29,423 nucleotides of DNA from positions 1 through 29,423 of the forward strand of contig QHXE01000336.1 in NCBI GenBank assembly GCA_003222835.1, written 5' to 3'. The stretch is from Acidobacteriota bacterium (GTDB lineage Bacteria > Acidobacteriota > Blastocatellia > Pyrinomonadales > Pyrinomonadaceae). The notes below the pieces were generated by a model. The model saw nothing but the letters and a program-made list of their open reading frames with translations. It was not told the origin of the DNA and did no database searches. Both the position numbers and the translations under genes were made by a program. How positions within the stretch are numbered: the first letter of the stretch is position 1; the number at the start of each line of letters is the position of its first letter. Below, one piece after another: positions 8,297-15,523 of the stretch.

Positions 8297-9238
8297 ATGT
8301 ACAGCAGAATCCAAACATTGAGAGACAAAGCGGTCGGAGTTGCTTTGCACATGTTTGCCCCTGGTGCGCCTGTAATGAACGAGGCATGGACTGTAACGCC
8401 GGAAGAACTCGATGATGTCGTCATTCGCTGGCCTGCTGCTTATCAATGGCCGACCGCAGGTCTTTGGGTTGATACCATTCTTTACGGACTTAGGGATCGT
8501 GCGCGCGTCGAGTTTGTTCCGTTGCCGCAGCCGTATCGCGGCACAGTCATCTTTCAATTCGTCTTGCGGAGTAAGACCCACGACATCGCGATTGATTATT
8601 CGGATTACTCCGAAGTGAATCAAGAAAGCGTCGCGCGTTGTGCGCTCTACTTCAAAATGCAGTATCTGCGCGAAGGCTATGGATTCGAAAATGTTATTCC
8701 CGGTGGCTACGTCTGCGACGGTCGTAAGATCTATCTCCACCTATCAGGTCTGCGCCGCCTGCGCGAGCGCGGCGAATTTGATTTCGATGTATATGGCAGA
8801 TTCAGCACCGAATTTGCGGGCGGAACCCGTCGTCGCGCGGTCGAGTTGCTATCCGAACAGAAACTCTTTCGCTTCGAAGGCGGCTTGAAAAAGGTCAAAT
8901 ATTTAGAGTTCCTTAAAGAAGTGGCGCGGGCGAAAGTGTGCATCGATCTTCCAGGCGAAGGCGACCTTTGCTTCCGCTTGATTAACTATCTTGCAGTCGG
9001 TGCGTGCATCGTAGGGCCGCGACCCCGAACAGTGTTGCACGTTCCTCTGGTGGATCGAGTTCACGTAGCCTATACGAAAGATGATTTGTCAGATCTGCTC
9101 GACATTTGCCGCTACTATGTCGGAGACGATGCCGCTCGCGAAGAGATGTGTCTCAACAGCCGGCGATTTTTCGATCAATTCCTGCACAAAGACAACCTGA
9201 CTGCTTACTACCTCCGCTCGTGCGTGGACAGCCTGTAG
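8297..9238 (+). CDS. Exostosin-like glycosyltransferase
   Basis: This is a 313-residue soluble protein resembling the GT-B C-terminal half of exostosin or family-1-like transferases. The recognisable part is FDFDVYGRFS (about 162), then ARAKVCIDLPGEGDLCFRLINYLAVGACIVGP (about 211-241). There a small, glycine-rich motif and an ordered E-x-R/K-like region would bind the nucleotide sugar. The N-terminal half is not recognised. The ATG at 8297, 7 nt after the GT2 stop, was preferred. The frame is open further upstream to 8201, but only inside the GT2 gene. Its place between GT2 and the amidotransferase argues for a role in the same glycan. Donor and acceptor cannot be told. Confidence 0.72.
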   Translation: MYSRIQTLRDKAVGVALHMFAPGAPVMNEAWTVTPEELDDVVIRWPAAYQWPTAGLWVDTILYGLRDRARVEFVPLPQPYRGTVIFQFVLRSKTHDIAIDYSDYSEVNQESVARCALYFKMQYLREGYGFENVIPGGYVCDGRKIYLHLSGLRRLRERGEFDFDVYGRFSTEFAGGTRRRAVELLSEQKLFRFEGGLKKVKYLEFLKEVARAKVCIDLPGEGDLCFRLINYLAVGACIVGPRPRTVLHVPLVDRVHVAYTKDDLSDLLDICRYYVGDDAAREEMCLNSRRFFDQFLHKDNLTAYYLRSCVDSL

Positions 9239-9255
9239 AAATCAAACAAACGAAG

Positions 9256-11223
9256 ATGTGTGGCATTGCTGGATTTGTGAACCTTGACGAGCATCGTGAT
9301 ACGCGCGCGGCGCGCGACGTGCTCGAGCGCATGTGCCGAGTAATCGCGCATCGCGGTCCTGACGATCAAGGCATGATGATTGAAGGGCCGGCGGCATTAG
9401 GCATGCGCCGACTCTCGATCATCGATCTTGCAACCGGACATCAGCCGATGTTCGGTTGCGAGCCGGCGATTACGATTGTTTTCAACGGCGAGATTTACAA
9501 CTATCGCGAGTTGCAACGCGAACTCGAAGCTCGCGGCCACCGTTTCAAAACCAACTCTGACACTGAGACCATCGTTCATGCTTACGAAGAGTACGGCAAG
9601 GCGTGCCTTGCGCACCTTCGGGGCATGTTCGCATTCGCGATATGGAACTCGAACAATCGAGAACTCTTCATCGCGCGCGATCGAGCGGGTGAGAAACCTC
9701 TGTATTACACAACGACGCTCCAAGGCACGTTCATTTTCGGTTCAGAACTCAAGTCACTGCGCGAACACCCGGCGTTTCTCAGCGAAATCAACCTCGAAGC
9801 GCTGGATGCTTATCTCACGTTCGGCTACGTGCCGGATCCGCTGACGATCTTTCGCGATGTGCACAAGTTGCCGCCCGGCCACACTCTAACGTTCAAGAAG
9901 AGTCGTGTGAACATTGAGCAATATTGGGATTTTCCTTATGAGCAACCGCAGGCCAACCCATTCACGAATGAAGAAGAATGCCTGGAAGAGTTGCGTTTGT
10001 TGCTGGATGAATCAGTGCGCATGCGCATGGTTGCCGATGTTCCACTGGGCGCTTTGCTTTCCGGCGGAGTTGATTCGAGCACCGTGGTCGGATTAATGGC
10101 ACGTCATACAGATCGACCCGTCAAAACTTTTTCGATTGGCTTTCATGAAGATAGCTACAACGAACTGAAATATGCGCGTCTAGCGGCGAAGAAATTCGCG
10201 ACCGAGCATCACGAGTTTATCCTCACGCCGGACATCTGTGACGTCGTTGACGAACTGGTTTGGCATTTCGACGAGCCGTTTGCGGACTCTTCCGCCATTC
10301 CTACCTACATGGTTTCAAAGCTGGCGCGCGACCACGTCAAGGTTGTGCTCTCAGGCGATGGTGGCGACGAACTCTTCGCCGGTTACACGCGCTATGCCCT
10401 GGATCGAAAACGCAGCGCCTTCGCACAATTGCCGCGCCTCCTCCGCGAAGGCGTTATGCAGCCGCTGGGTCGTATGCTTCCGCACGGCGCGTGGGGCCGC
10501 AACTACATACATAACGTCGCGCTCGAGCCGTTGGATCGTTATATCGAAGACATTTCGGTCTTCACGCGACTCAACAAGCCGGCGCTTTATACCAACGACT
10601 TTCGACAACGCCTGAACGGTTCCGAGGCCGCGGCGCGATTTCGCGAAATCGCCGCGCCATCGCGCAACGGCAACCCGCTCGACCCACTGCTCTATCTCGA
10701 CAGCAAAACGTACTTGCCCGGCGACATCCTCACGAAGGTTGATCGCATGAGCATGGCAGTGTCCCTGGAAGTGCGTGTGCCGCTGCTCGATCATAAGTTG
10801 ATTGAATTCGTCTGCACGCGCATTCCTGCGTCGATGAAGATGAAAGGGTTGGAAACCAAGCATATCTTCAAGCGCGCCGTGCGGGATCAGGTGCCCGCGG
10901 AAATTCTCGATCGACCCAAACGGGGTTTCGGCATTCCCATCGATCAATGGATCAACCAGGAGTTGCGCGAACGCCTGCATGGAACTCTGACCGAACCGCG
11001 CACGATGCAACGCGGCTATACTGAACGACGTTACGTAAACCTTTTGCTCGACGAGCATGACCGCGGCCGACGCGATCATTCGCATGAGTTGTGGGCATTG
11101 TTCATGCTGGAATTGTGGCATCGAGAGTTTTATGACGCCCCCAAAGTTACTGGCAGAAACCCGACCGTCCGGGAGGGCGCCGGTAATCCGTCGCAAGTGA
11201 ATTTGCCCCAGATGGTGGCCTGA
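9256..11223 (+). CDS. asnB: Asparagine synthase-type glutamine amidotransferase (exosortase-associated type)
   Basis: This is a 655-residue class-II glutamine amidotransferase. The N-terminal nucleophile is C2 (MCGIAGF), exposed once Met1 is removed, which fixes the start. The Ntn domain covers about 2-200 with RGPDDQG, the VFNGEIYNY loop and SDTETI. The synthetase domain follows with the PP-loop SGGVDSS at 269-275, and LSGDGGDELFAGY is intact further on. Enzymes of this kind amidate a carboxyl, either aspartate or, in glycan clusters, a uronic acid. A near-identical architecture is used by the amidotransferase that accompanies PEP-CTERM/exosortase A loci, which fits the surrounding genes. 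Amidation of a uronic acid in the polymer is inferred. Free asparagine synthesis is the alternative. Confidence 0.9.
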   Translation: MCGIAGFVNLDEHRDTRAARDVLERMCRVIAHRGPDDQGMMIEGPAALGMRRLSIIDLATGHQPMFGCEPAITIVFNGEIYNYRELQRELEARGHRFKTNSDTETIVHAYEEYGKACLAHLRGMFAFAIWNSNNRELFIARDRAGEKPLYYTTTLQGTFIFGSELKSLREHPAFLSEINLEALDAYLTFGYVPDPLTIFRDVHKLPPGHTLTFKKSRVNIEQYWDFPYEQPQANPFTNEEECLEELRLLLDESVRMRMVADVPLGALLSGGVDSSTVVGLMARHTDRPVKTFSIGFHEDSYNELKYARLAAKKFATEHHEFILTPDICDVVDELVWHFDEPFADSSAIPTYMVSKLARDHVKVVLSGDGGDELFAGYTRYALDRKRSAFAQLPRLLREGVMQPLGRMLPHGAWGRNYIHNVALEPLDRYIEDISVFTRLNKPALYTNDFRQRLNGSEAAARFREIAAPSRNGNPLDPLLYLDSKTYLPGDILTKVDRMSMAVSLEVRVPLLDHKLIEFVCTRIPASMKMKGLETKHIFKRAVRDQVPAEILDRPKRGFGIPIDQWINQELRERLHGTLTEPRTMQRGYTERRYVNLLLDEHDRGRRDHSHELWALFMLELWHREFYDAPKVTGRNPTVREGAGNPSQVNLPQMVA

Positions 11224-11227
11224 AACA

Positions 11228-12451
11228 ATGAACGTTCTGCATCTCATCGACAGCTTCGAGCAGGGCGGCACTGAACGCCAGGCAGTGCAGCTGGTTCGCC
11301 TGCTGCAAGAGCGCCGTCGCTGCCGGGTGCACCTCGCGTGCTTACAAAACAAAGGACCTCTGCGTGTCGAAGCAGATCGTCTGAGCCTCGGAGAAATGAG
11401 TGAGTATCCGCTTACCAGTTTCTACGATCGCAACTTTGCAACTCAGGTTCGTCGCCTAGTCCACTTCGTGAAAGAGAATAAGATTGACGTTATTCACACG
11501 CACGACTTTTACACGAACATCTTCGGAATGACCGCGGCAGCGATGGCTCGCGTGCGCGCGCGAATCGCTTCGAAACGCGAGACCGATGGTTTTCGCAGCG
11601 CGATGCAGAAGCGCGGCGAACGTGGCGCCTTTCGGCTGGCGCATCGAGTGGTAGCGAACTCCGAAGCTGTGCGAACTCAACTAATCCGAGAGGGTGTGCG
11701 CACTGAAAAAGTTGTCACTCTTTACAACGGACTGGATCTCGAACGAGTAAGGGTATCGGACCATCTGAATCGTGGTCCTGCTTTGGTGACCTTTCGGTTA
11801 CCGTGTGAGCCGTCGCGGCGTTTCGTGACGATCGTCGCGAACCTTAATCACTCCGTCAAAGATCATCCGACGTTCTTGCGTGCAGCCGCGCGCGTCCGCG
11901 CTGAGATCCCCGAGGCGGGATTTGTAATCGCGGGTGAAGGAGTGCTGCTGCCAAGTCTGCGTGAACTCGCGCACCAATTGGGAATTGCAAAGGACGTTTT
12001 CTTCATCGGCAGATGCGATCGGGTCGCGGAGCTTCTGTTTGTTTCGGATGTCTGCGTGTTGAGTTCCCGCGCTGAAGGATTCTCGAATGCGATCCTCGAA
12101 TATATGGGCGCAGCGCGGCCAGCCGTTGTGACGGACGTGGGCGGCGCGCGCGAAGCAGTTGTTGAGGGCGAGACTGGTTATATCGTTCCCGCAGGCGACG
12201 ATGAGAAAATGGCTGAGCGAATCATTCGACTTCTGCACCAGCCCGAGAGCGCGCGCGAATTGGGAAAGCGTGGAAGGCAGAGAGTCTTGGAGCACTTTTC
12301 TTGCCAACGTCATCTCGATAACACGCTTGGGTTGTATTCCGAGTTATTAGGAAAAGCATCAACCGCAGAGGGCACCGAGGTTCCCCCAGAGGACGCGGAG
12401 GAGGTTTCGACCCTGCGTTCGTCTACGCGTCCGTCGCCCTCTGCGGTTTAG
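11228..12451 (+). CDS. Family 4 glycosyltransferase with repeat-derived C-terminus
   Basis: This is a GT-B retaining glycosyltransferase of 407 residues. The N-terminal domain opens with VLHLIDSFEQGGTERQ, the usual donor-side glycine motif. The C-terminal domain has IVANLNHSVKDHPTF, IAGEG, and the E-x7-E signature in SSRAEGFSNAILEYMGA. Normal family sequence ends around residue 378. The last 30 residues are encoded by a palindromic repeat (12361-12448), and the stop codon follows it at once. The gene starts 5 bases after asnB, so it belongs to the same operon. Such enzymes add one sugar to a growing lipid-linked oligosaccharide; the specific sugar is not readable. Confidence 0.88.
   Translation: MNVLHLIDSFEQGGTERQAVQLVRLLQERRRCRVHLACLQNKGPLRVEADRLSLGEMSEYPLTSFYDRNFATQVRRLVHFVKENKIDVIHTHDFYTNIFGMTAAAMARVRARIASKRETDGFRSAMQKRGERGAFRLAHRVVANSEAVRTQLIREGVRTEKVVTLYNGLDLERVRVSDHLNRGPALVTFRLPCEPSRRFVTIVANLNHSVKDHPTFLRAAARVRAEIPEAGFVIAGEGVLLPSLRELAHQLGIAKDVFFIGRCDRVAELLFVSDVCVLSSRAEGFSNAILEYMGAARPAVVTDVGGAREAVVEGETGYIVPAGDDEKMAERIIRLLHQPESARELGKRGRQRVLEHFSCQRHLDNTLGLYSELLGKASTAEGTEVPPEDAEEVSTLRSSTRPSPSAV
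12361..12448. repeat. Interspersed palindromic repeat inside the 3' end of the GT4 gene
   Basis: AACCGCAGAGGGC (12361-12373) and GCCCTCTGCGGTT (12436-12448) are perfect 13-bp inverted arms. An inner pair, GGACGCG (12391-12397) and CGCGTCC (12426-12432), extends the stem. The CGCAGAG-type arm resembles a palindromic repeat seen between genes in many bacterial genomes (recalled, not searched). The T-rich run that follows (GGTTTTTATC) would let the folded RNA act as a weak terminator or attenuator before the DUF218 gene. Confidence 0.7.
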
Positions 12452-12464
12452 GTTTTTATCGTCC

Positions 12465-13088
12465 ATGAAACGCACCACACTCATCCGGGGTTTGCTTATC
12501 ACCCTTCTGCTTTTGATGTTGTGGCCGCTCGCCGCCTGGGCCGCCGCTGAAGGCCTGATCGTCCGCTCGGAACCATCGAACTCTGAGGCGCTGGTCGTGC
12601 TCGCGGGTTCGGCTACCTACCTCGAACGCGCGCACCACGCGGCCCAACTCTTCAAAGCCGGTCATGCGCCGCTGATTCTCTTGACTAACGACAGTGTACG
12701 AAGCGGCTGGTCGGTGGAGCAACAATGCAATCCTTTATTCGTGGAACGCGCGACCGAGGAGTTGAAGAGACAGGGCGTGCCAGTCGAAAAGATCGAGATC
12801 GTGCCAGGAGTCGTGACGAATACTTACGACGAAGCTACGCGTCTGCGAGATTACACGCGAAAGCGCGGCTGGCGATCGATTCTGGTCGTCACTTCCGCTT
12901 ATCAATCGCGCCGTGCGCTTTGGACATTGCGTTATGTGTTTCAAGATACCAACATTTCAATCGGACTTGATCCGGCCGCGCCCGGCGAGCAGTCGCCGCG
13001 TCCCGCTACCTGGTGGTGGCATCGGCTCGGTTGGAAATTGGTCCCCGGCGAATACGCGAAAATCATTTATTACCGGATGAAGTATTAA
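12465..13088 (+). CDS. YdcF/SanA-type DUF218 membrane-anchored protein
   Basis: This is a 207-residue protein with one N-terminal hydrophobic anchor (about 7-28), followed by a DUF218 domain. The pattern ALVVLAGSATYLERAHHAAQ matches the opening strand and helix of YdcF/SanA/ElyC proteins. The conserved TNTYDEA and VVTSAYQSRRA segments follow at about 123-150. ElyC-type proteins affect the supply of undecaprenyl-phosphate in envelope synthesis, and DUF218 proteins are frequent in exopolysaccharide clusters. The enzymatic reaction is unknown. The ATG is 13 bp after the GT4 stop; a hydrophobic segment begins at once, so the domain probably faces the periplasm. Confidence 0.82.
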   Translation: MKRTTLIRGLLITLLLLMLWPLAAWAAAEGLIVRSEPSNSEALVVLAGSATYLERAHHAAQLFKAGHAPLILLTNDSVRSGWSVEQQCNPLFVERATEELKRQGVPVEKIEIVPGVVTNTYDEATRLRDYTRKRGWRSILVVTSAYQSRRALWTLRYVFQDTNISIGLDPAAPGEQSPRPATWWWHRLGWKLVPGEYAKIIYYRMKY

Positions 13089-13090
13089 TT

Positions 13091-13825
13091 ATGAGCACGC
13101 ACGCAATCGAAATTGCCCACGGCGAAAGATTCGAGTTCGGCAAAAACTGGAGTCGGTTTCTCGACGTGCTTGATGATGCGCGCATTGCGCGGGCGGAAGA
13201 GTCACTCGAGCAAATTCATTCGTTCGATTACGATCCGCATTCGGTCGCCTGCACGAAAGAACTTAGGCGACGTTATTTCAACAACGACAGCGACTGGCTA
13301 ATTGAAGAAGGCTCCGCGCTCGACCCTGATTATCTGAAATCACTGGGAACCTTCGATGTGGTTTATTCATGGGGTGTTCTGCATCATACGGGCGACATGT
13401 GGCGAGCGCTGGACAATGCGCAACTGGCCGTGAAGGCGGGAGGCAAACTGTTCATTGCGATCTACAACGATCAGGGCAGCAAGAGCGCTCGTTGGAAATG
13501 GGCCAAGAAGACCTACAATGATCTGCCGCCCTTTCTGAAGACTCCGTTTGCGGTCGCAGCCATGGCGCCCGAAGAAACGAAAGCGATCCTGCGATCGCTT
13601 TTGTCGCTGCGACCACGCGATTATCTTCACTCCTGGACTAGTTACGATCAGAATCGCGGCATGAGTCGCTGGCGTGACATCATCGATTGGGTTGGCGGCT
13701 ATCCCTTCGAGGTAGCGAAGCCTGACGAGATTTTTAATTTCTATCGTGGGCGCGGATTTCAATTGACAAGAATGACCTGCACTCGAGGATTGGGCTGCAA
13801 TGAATTCGTCTTTACTAAAAGTTAG
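13091..13825 (+). CDS. Class I SAM methyltransferase lacking motif I
   Basis: This is a 244-residue protein of the methyltransferase type found in glycan clusters. Recognisable segments are HSFDYDPHSVACT (about 43-55, motif II), FDVVYSWGVLHHTG (about 91-104, motif IV region) and GGKLFIAIYN (motif V). The family-typical ending GGYPFEVAKPDEIFNFY and LGCNEFVF is also present. The glycine-rich SAM-binding motif I (DxGxGxG), expected just before HSFDYDP, is absent: the text runs from RAEESLEQI straight into HSFDYDP. About 30 residues seem to be missing in frame. The product is thus probably inactive, or the sequence is collapsed. The ATG lies 2 bp after the DUF218 stop, so it is the last gene of the plus-strand run. 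Confidence 0.78.
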   Translation: MSTHAIEIAHGERFEFGKNWSRFLDVLDDARIARAEESLEQIHSFDYDPHSVACTKELRRRYFNNDSDWLIEEGSALDPDYLKSLGTFDVVYSWGVLHHTGDMWRALDNAQLAVKAGGKLFIAIYNDQGSKSARWKWAKKTYNDLPPFLKTPFAVAAMAPEETKAILRSLLSLRPRDYLHSWTSYDQNRGMSRWRDIIDWVGGYPFEVAKPDEIFNFYRGRGFQLTRMTCTRGLGCNEFVFTKS

Positions 13826-13887
13826 GGCAGCGACCGTATCCGCAGGATTTGCCATACGCGCTGCGATAGATTTCAAGGCCACCACGA

Positions 13888-14018
13888 GTGACTATTGGGC
13901 CATGCCAAAACCGACCATCAGCCGCGACGGTCGTTTCATTGCGCTTACTTCTAATTTGGAAAAGAGTGGGCGATATGATTTTGTTTTATTGCCAGAATCG
14001 ATCCCGCGCCACGTTTGA
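13888..14018 (+). pseudogene. Beta-propeller (TolB/WD40-like) C-terminal remnant
   Basis: A short segment reads DYWAMPKPTISRDGRFIALT and continues to SNLEKSGRYDFVLLP before a stop. This resembles the last blade of bacterial six-bladed propeller proteins, in which S-x-DGR-[YF]-IA-[FL]-TS is a typical blade motif. Nothing similar precedes it: upstream sequence in this frame (13800-13887) has no blade pattern. It is probably the tail of a deleted gene and fills much of the 259-bp gap between two convergent operons. The assignment is from pattern memory only. Confidence 0.45.
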
Positions 14019-14084
14019 CCATACCTCCCATGACTGCCCCGAACAGCAATCAGCGTCCGCGTCGAGCGCGTCCATTCTAAGCGA

Positions 14085-14753
14085 TCATGCCCGGTAAATA
14101 TGGTTGGGTGAATTGGGTAGCGTCTCTCGTGAGTAGCCCAATGGCTCCAGGAATGAATCCACCTCTCGCGAACTAACTTCTATGATCAAAACCGGCTTGT
14201 CTCGGCTCAGCAACTGAGTCATCCCTCTTAAGACATTTAGTTCATGTCCTTCGGCATCGATCTTCACGAGCTGCACGGCGGATGGCAGACAAAGCGAATC
14301 AATCGCCAGAGTCATCGCCTGTAATCCGTCGCCGTTCGTTGTGATACTCGCCTCGTAATAGTTGCGCATACCGTTTTCGAAATGAGGAATCGACATGCCG
14401 GCGATTCCCGATTTGTCCGAAGCCGCGGCGTTCAGCAGAGTCACGTTTTGATACCTGAAGATTTGTAGATTCGCGGCCAGCAGCGAAAAGGTGGCGCCGA
14501 TTGGCTCAAAAGCGATGATGCGACCGTGCTCGCCAACTATTTCGGACATGCGCTTTGTGTAATGGCCGATGTTTGCGCCGACATCTATCGCCCAATCACC
14601 GGTAGAGAGAAGCGAATCCAGAATAGCGTACTCCGGTTCGTCCGTAACAAAACTATCGCGCTGAATTTGTCTTCGGTAAAAACGCCGTTTCATCTCCCAC
14701 TGCCATGATGCGGGCATCCTGGAGATAAGGTGTTTGAGGAGTGGCAAGTTCAT
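14085..14753 (-). CDS. FkbM-family methyltransferase
   Basis: This is a 222-residue SAM-dependent methyltransferase of the FkbM type, which O-methylates sugars or small glycan acceptors. The SAM motif AIDVGANIGHYT is at residues 55-66. The acidic ribose-binding residue lies in AFEP at 81-84. The conserved KIDAEGHE, which is the family's hallmark, is at 164-171. The start is supported by GAGCGGAAA just upstream. It lies 7 bp downstream of the PEP-CTERM gene stop, so both are probably on one transcript. A short N-terminal helix with many basic residues precedes the catalytic domain. It probably decorates the polymer made by the neighbouring transferases. Confidence 0.9.
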   Translation of the reverse strand: MNLPLLKHLISRMPASWQWEMKRRFYRRQIQRDSFVTDEPEYAILDSLLSTGDWAIDVGANIGHYTKRMSEIVGEHGRIIAFEPIGATFSLLAANLQIFRYQNVTLLNAAASDKSGIAGMSIPHFENGMRNYYEASITTNGDGLQAMTLAIDSLCLPSAVQLVKIDAEGHELNVLRGMTQLLSRDKPVLIIEVSSREVDSFLEPLGYSRETLPNSPNHIYRA

Positions 14754-14760
14754 TTTCCGC

Positions 14761-15436
14761 TCACGATTGGCTGGAGTCGTTCTTTGGATGCCGCGAACGA
14801 TAACGCGCCGCTAATCCGACTATTCCGGTAGCAAACAAGAAGAGGGTCGCTGGTTCGGGAACTGGCTGAAAGTCGTATTGCGCACTCCGAATCTCGTATT
14901 CACGCGAGATGGGACTAAAGACCAGAGAGAAACTTGCAATGCCTGAGCCGAATACATCTGTGCTAAAAGTGAAGCCGGTTAATCCTCCGCCTTGGAGGTT
15001 GATTTCCTGAAAATCAACGATCCCGCTCATCGAAAACGTGGTGGATAATGTTAGCTGTGACTCGGCGTCTAATGGGATGGTGACGAACCCGGTACTAAAT
15101 CTCAGGCCGCTGCCGTCAAAGAAGCCACCGCGGGTCTGTCCGTCAAGAATTAGCGCACCATACGGTGGCGCCTGGCTGGCAGGGATCAAAGGCACACGGT
15201 GAGTGAATTCCTTGCCTGCCACTATCGCTTGCGCCACCACTGGCCGCGAAGCCGTTTCCCGAGAAGTTGAAACTTACATTTGACCACTCGTCTATAGAGT
15301 GAGGGGCGCCCCCAATCGAAACGTGGCCGCTGGTAATAGTAAAGCTGTCGGCGCGAGCTGTTTGCGGGAATGCGAACAACGTAAAAGCTAGAATTCCGAA
15401 GGCAATCGCTAGACTTGTTTTCAGCGAGAACTTCAT
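14761..15436 (-). pseudogene. PEP-CTERM sorted secreted protein, frameshifted
   Basis: The N-terminal half has a signal peptide (MKFSLKTSLAIAFGILAF onwards, cleavage after TARA) and begins at 15436 with a strong GGAGG five bases upstream. The C-terminal half, in another frame, ends with the exosortase sorting signal VPEPATLFLFATGIVGLAA followed by a basic tail RYRSR. The two frames overlap between about 15143 and 15240, and a one-base shift is needed to join them. The first frame still looks genuine up to CAFDPCQPGATV, so the shift is probably close to 15160-15170. If joined, the protein would be about 225 residues: signal, beta-rich domain, PEP-CTERM anchor. This is a typical substrate of an exosortase, which is not in this window. 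Real mutation or read error cannot be told apart. Confidence 0.82.
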
Positions 15437-15491
15437 TGGATCCTCCAAATGACCTTGGTGCTACGTGACCACGTGTTTGCGAATTAGTCTT

Positions 15492-15509
15492 TTGCCTAAT
15501 AAACGCCAA
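15492..15509 (-). promoter_or_regulatory. Candidate sigma-54 promoter of the PEP-CTERM gene
   Basis: The minus strand reads TTGGCGTTTATTAGGCAA. GG (15507-15506) and GC (15495-15494) are separated by exactly ten bases, the invariant spacing of -24/-12 promoters. The -24 side matches TTGGC fully, while the -12 side is GGCA rather than TTGCA. Transcription would begin near 15482, giving a leader of about 46 bases that holds the small inverted repeat ACGTG-ac-CACGT (15463-15474). Sigma-54 with the PrsK/PrsR pair controls PEP-CTERM genes in other bacteria. The link here is inferred. Confidence 0.45.
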
Positions 15510-15523
15510 ACACCAGGGTGATT

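Noticed and set aside
7873..8740. Overlapping minus-strand frames of 183 and 220 codons
   Set aside because: They are opposite GT2 and the exostosin-like gene, whose motifs are clear; no recognisable domain.
10351..11352. Long antisense frame of 333 codons across asnB
   Set aside because: It lies wholly opposite asnB and the start of GT4, reads arginine/histidine-rich text with no family pattern, and reflects the codon bias of the real genes.
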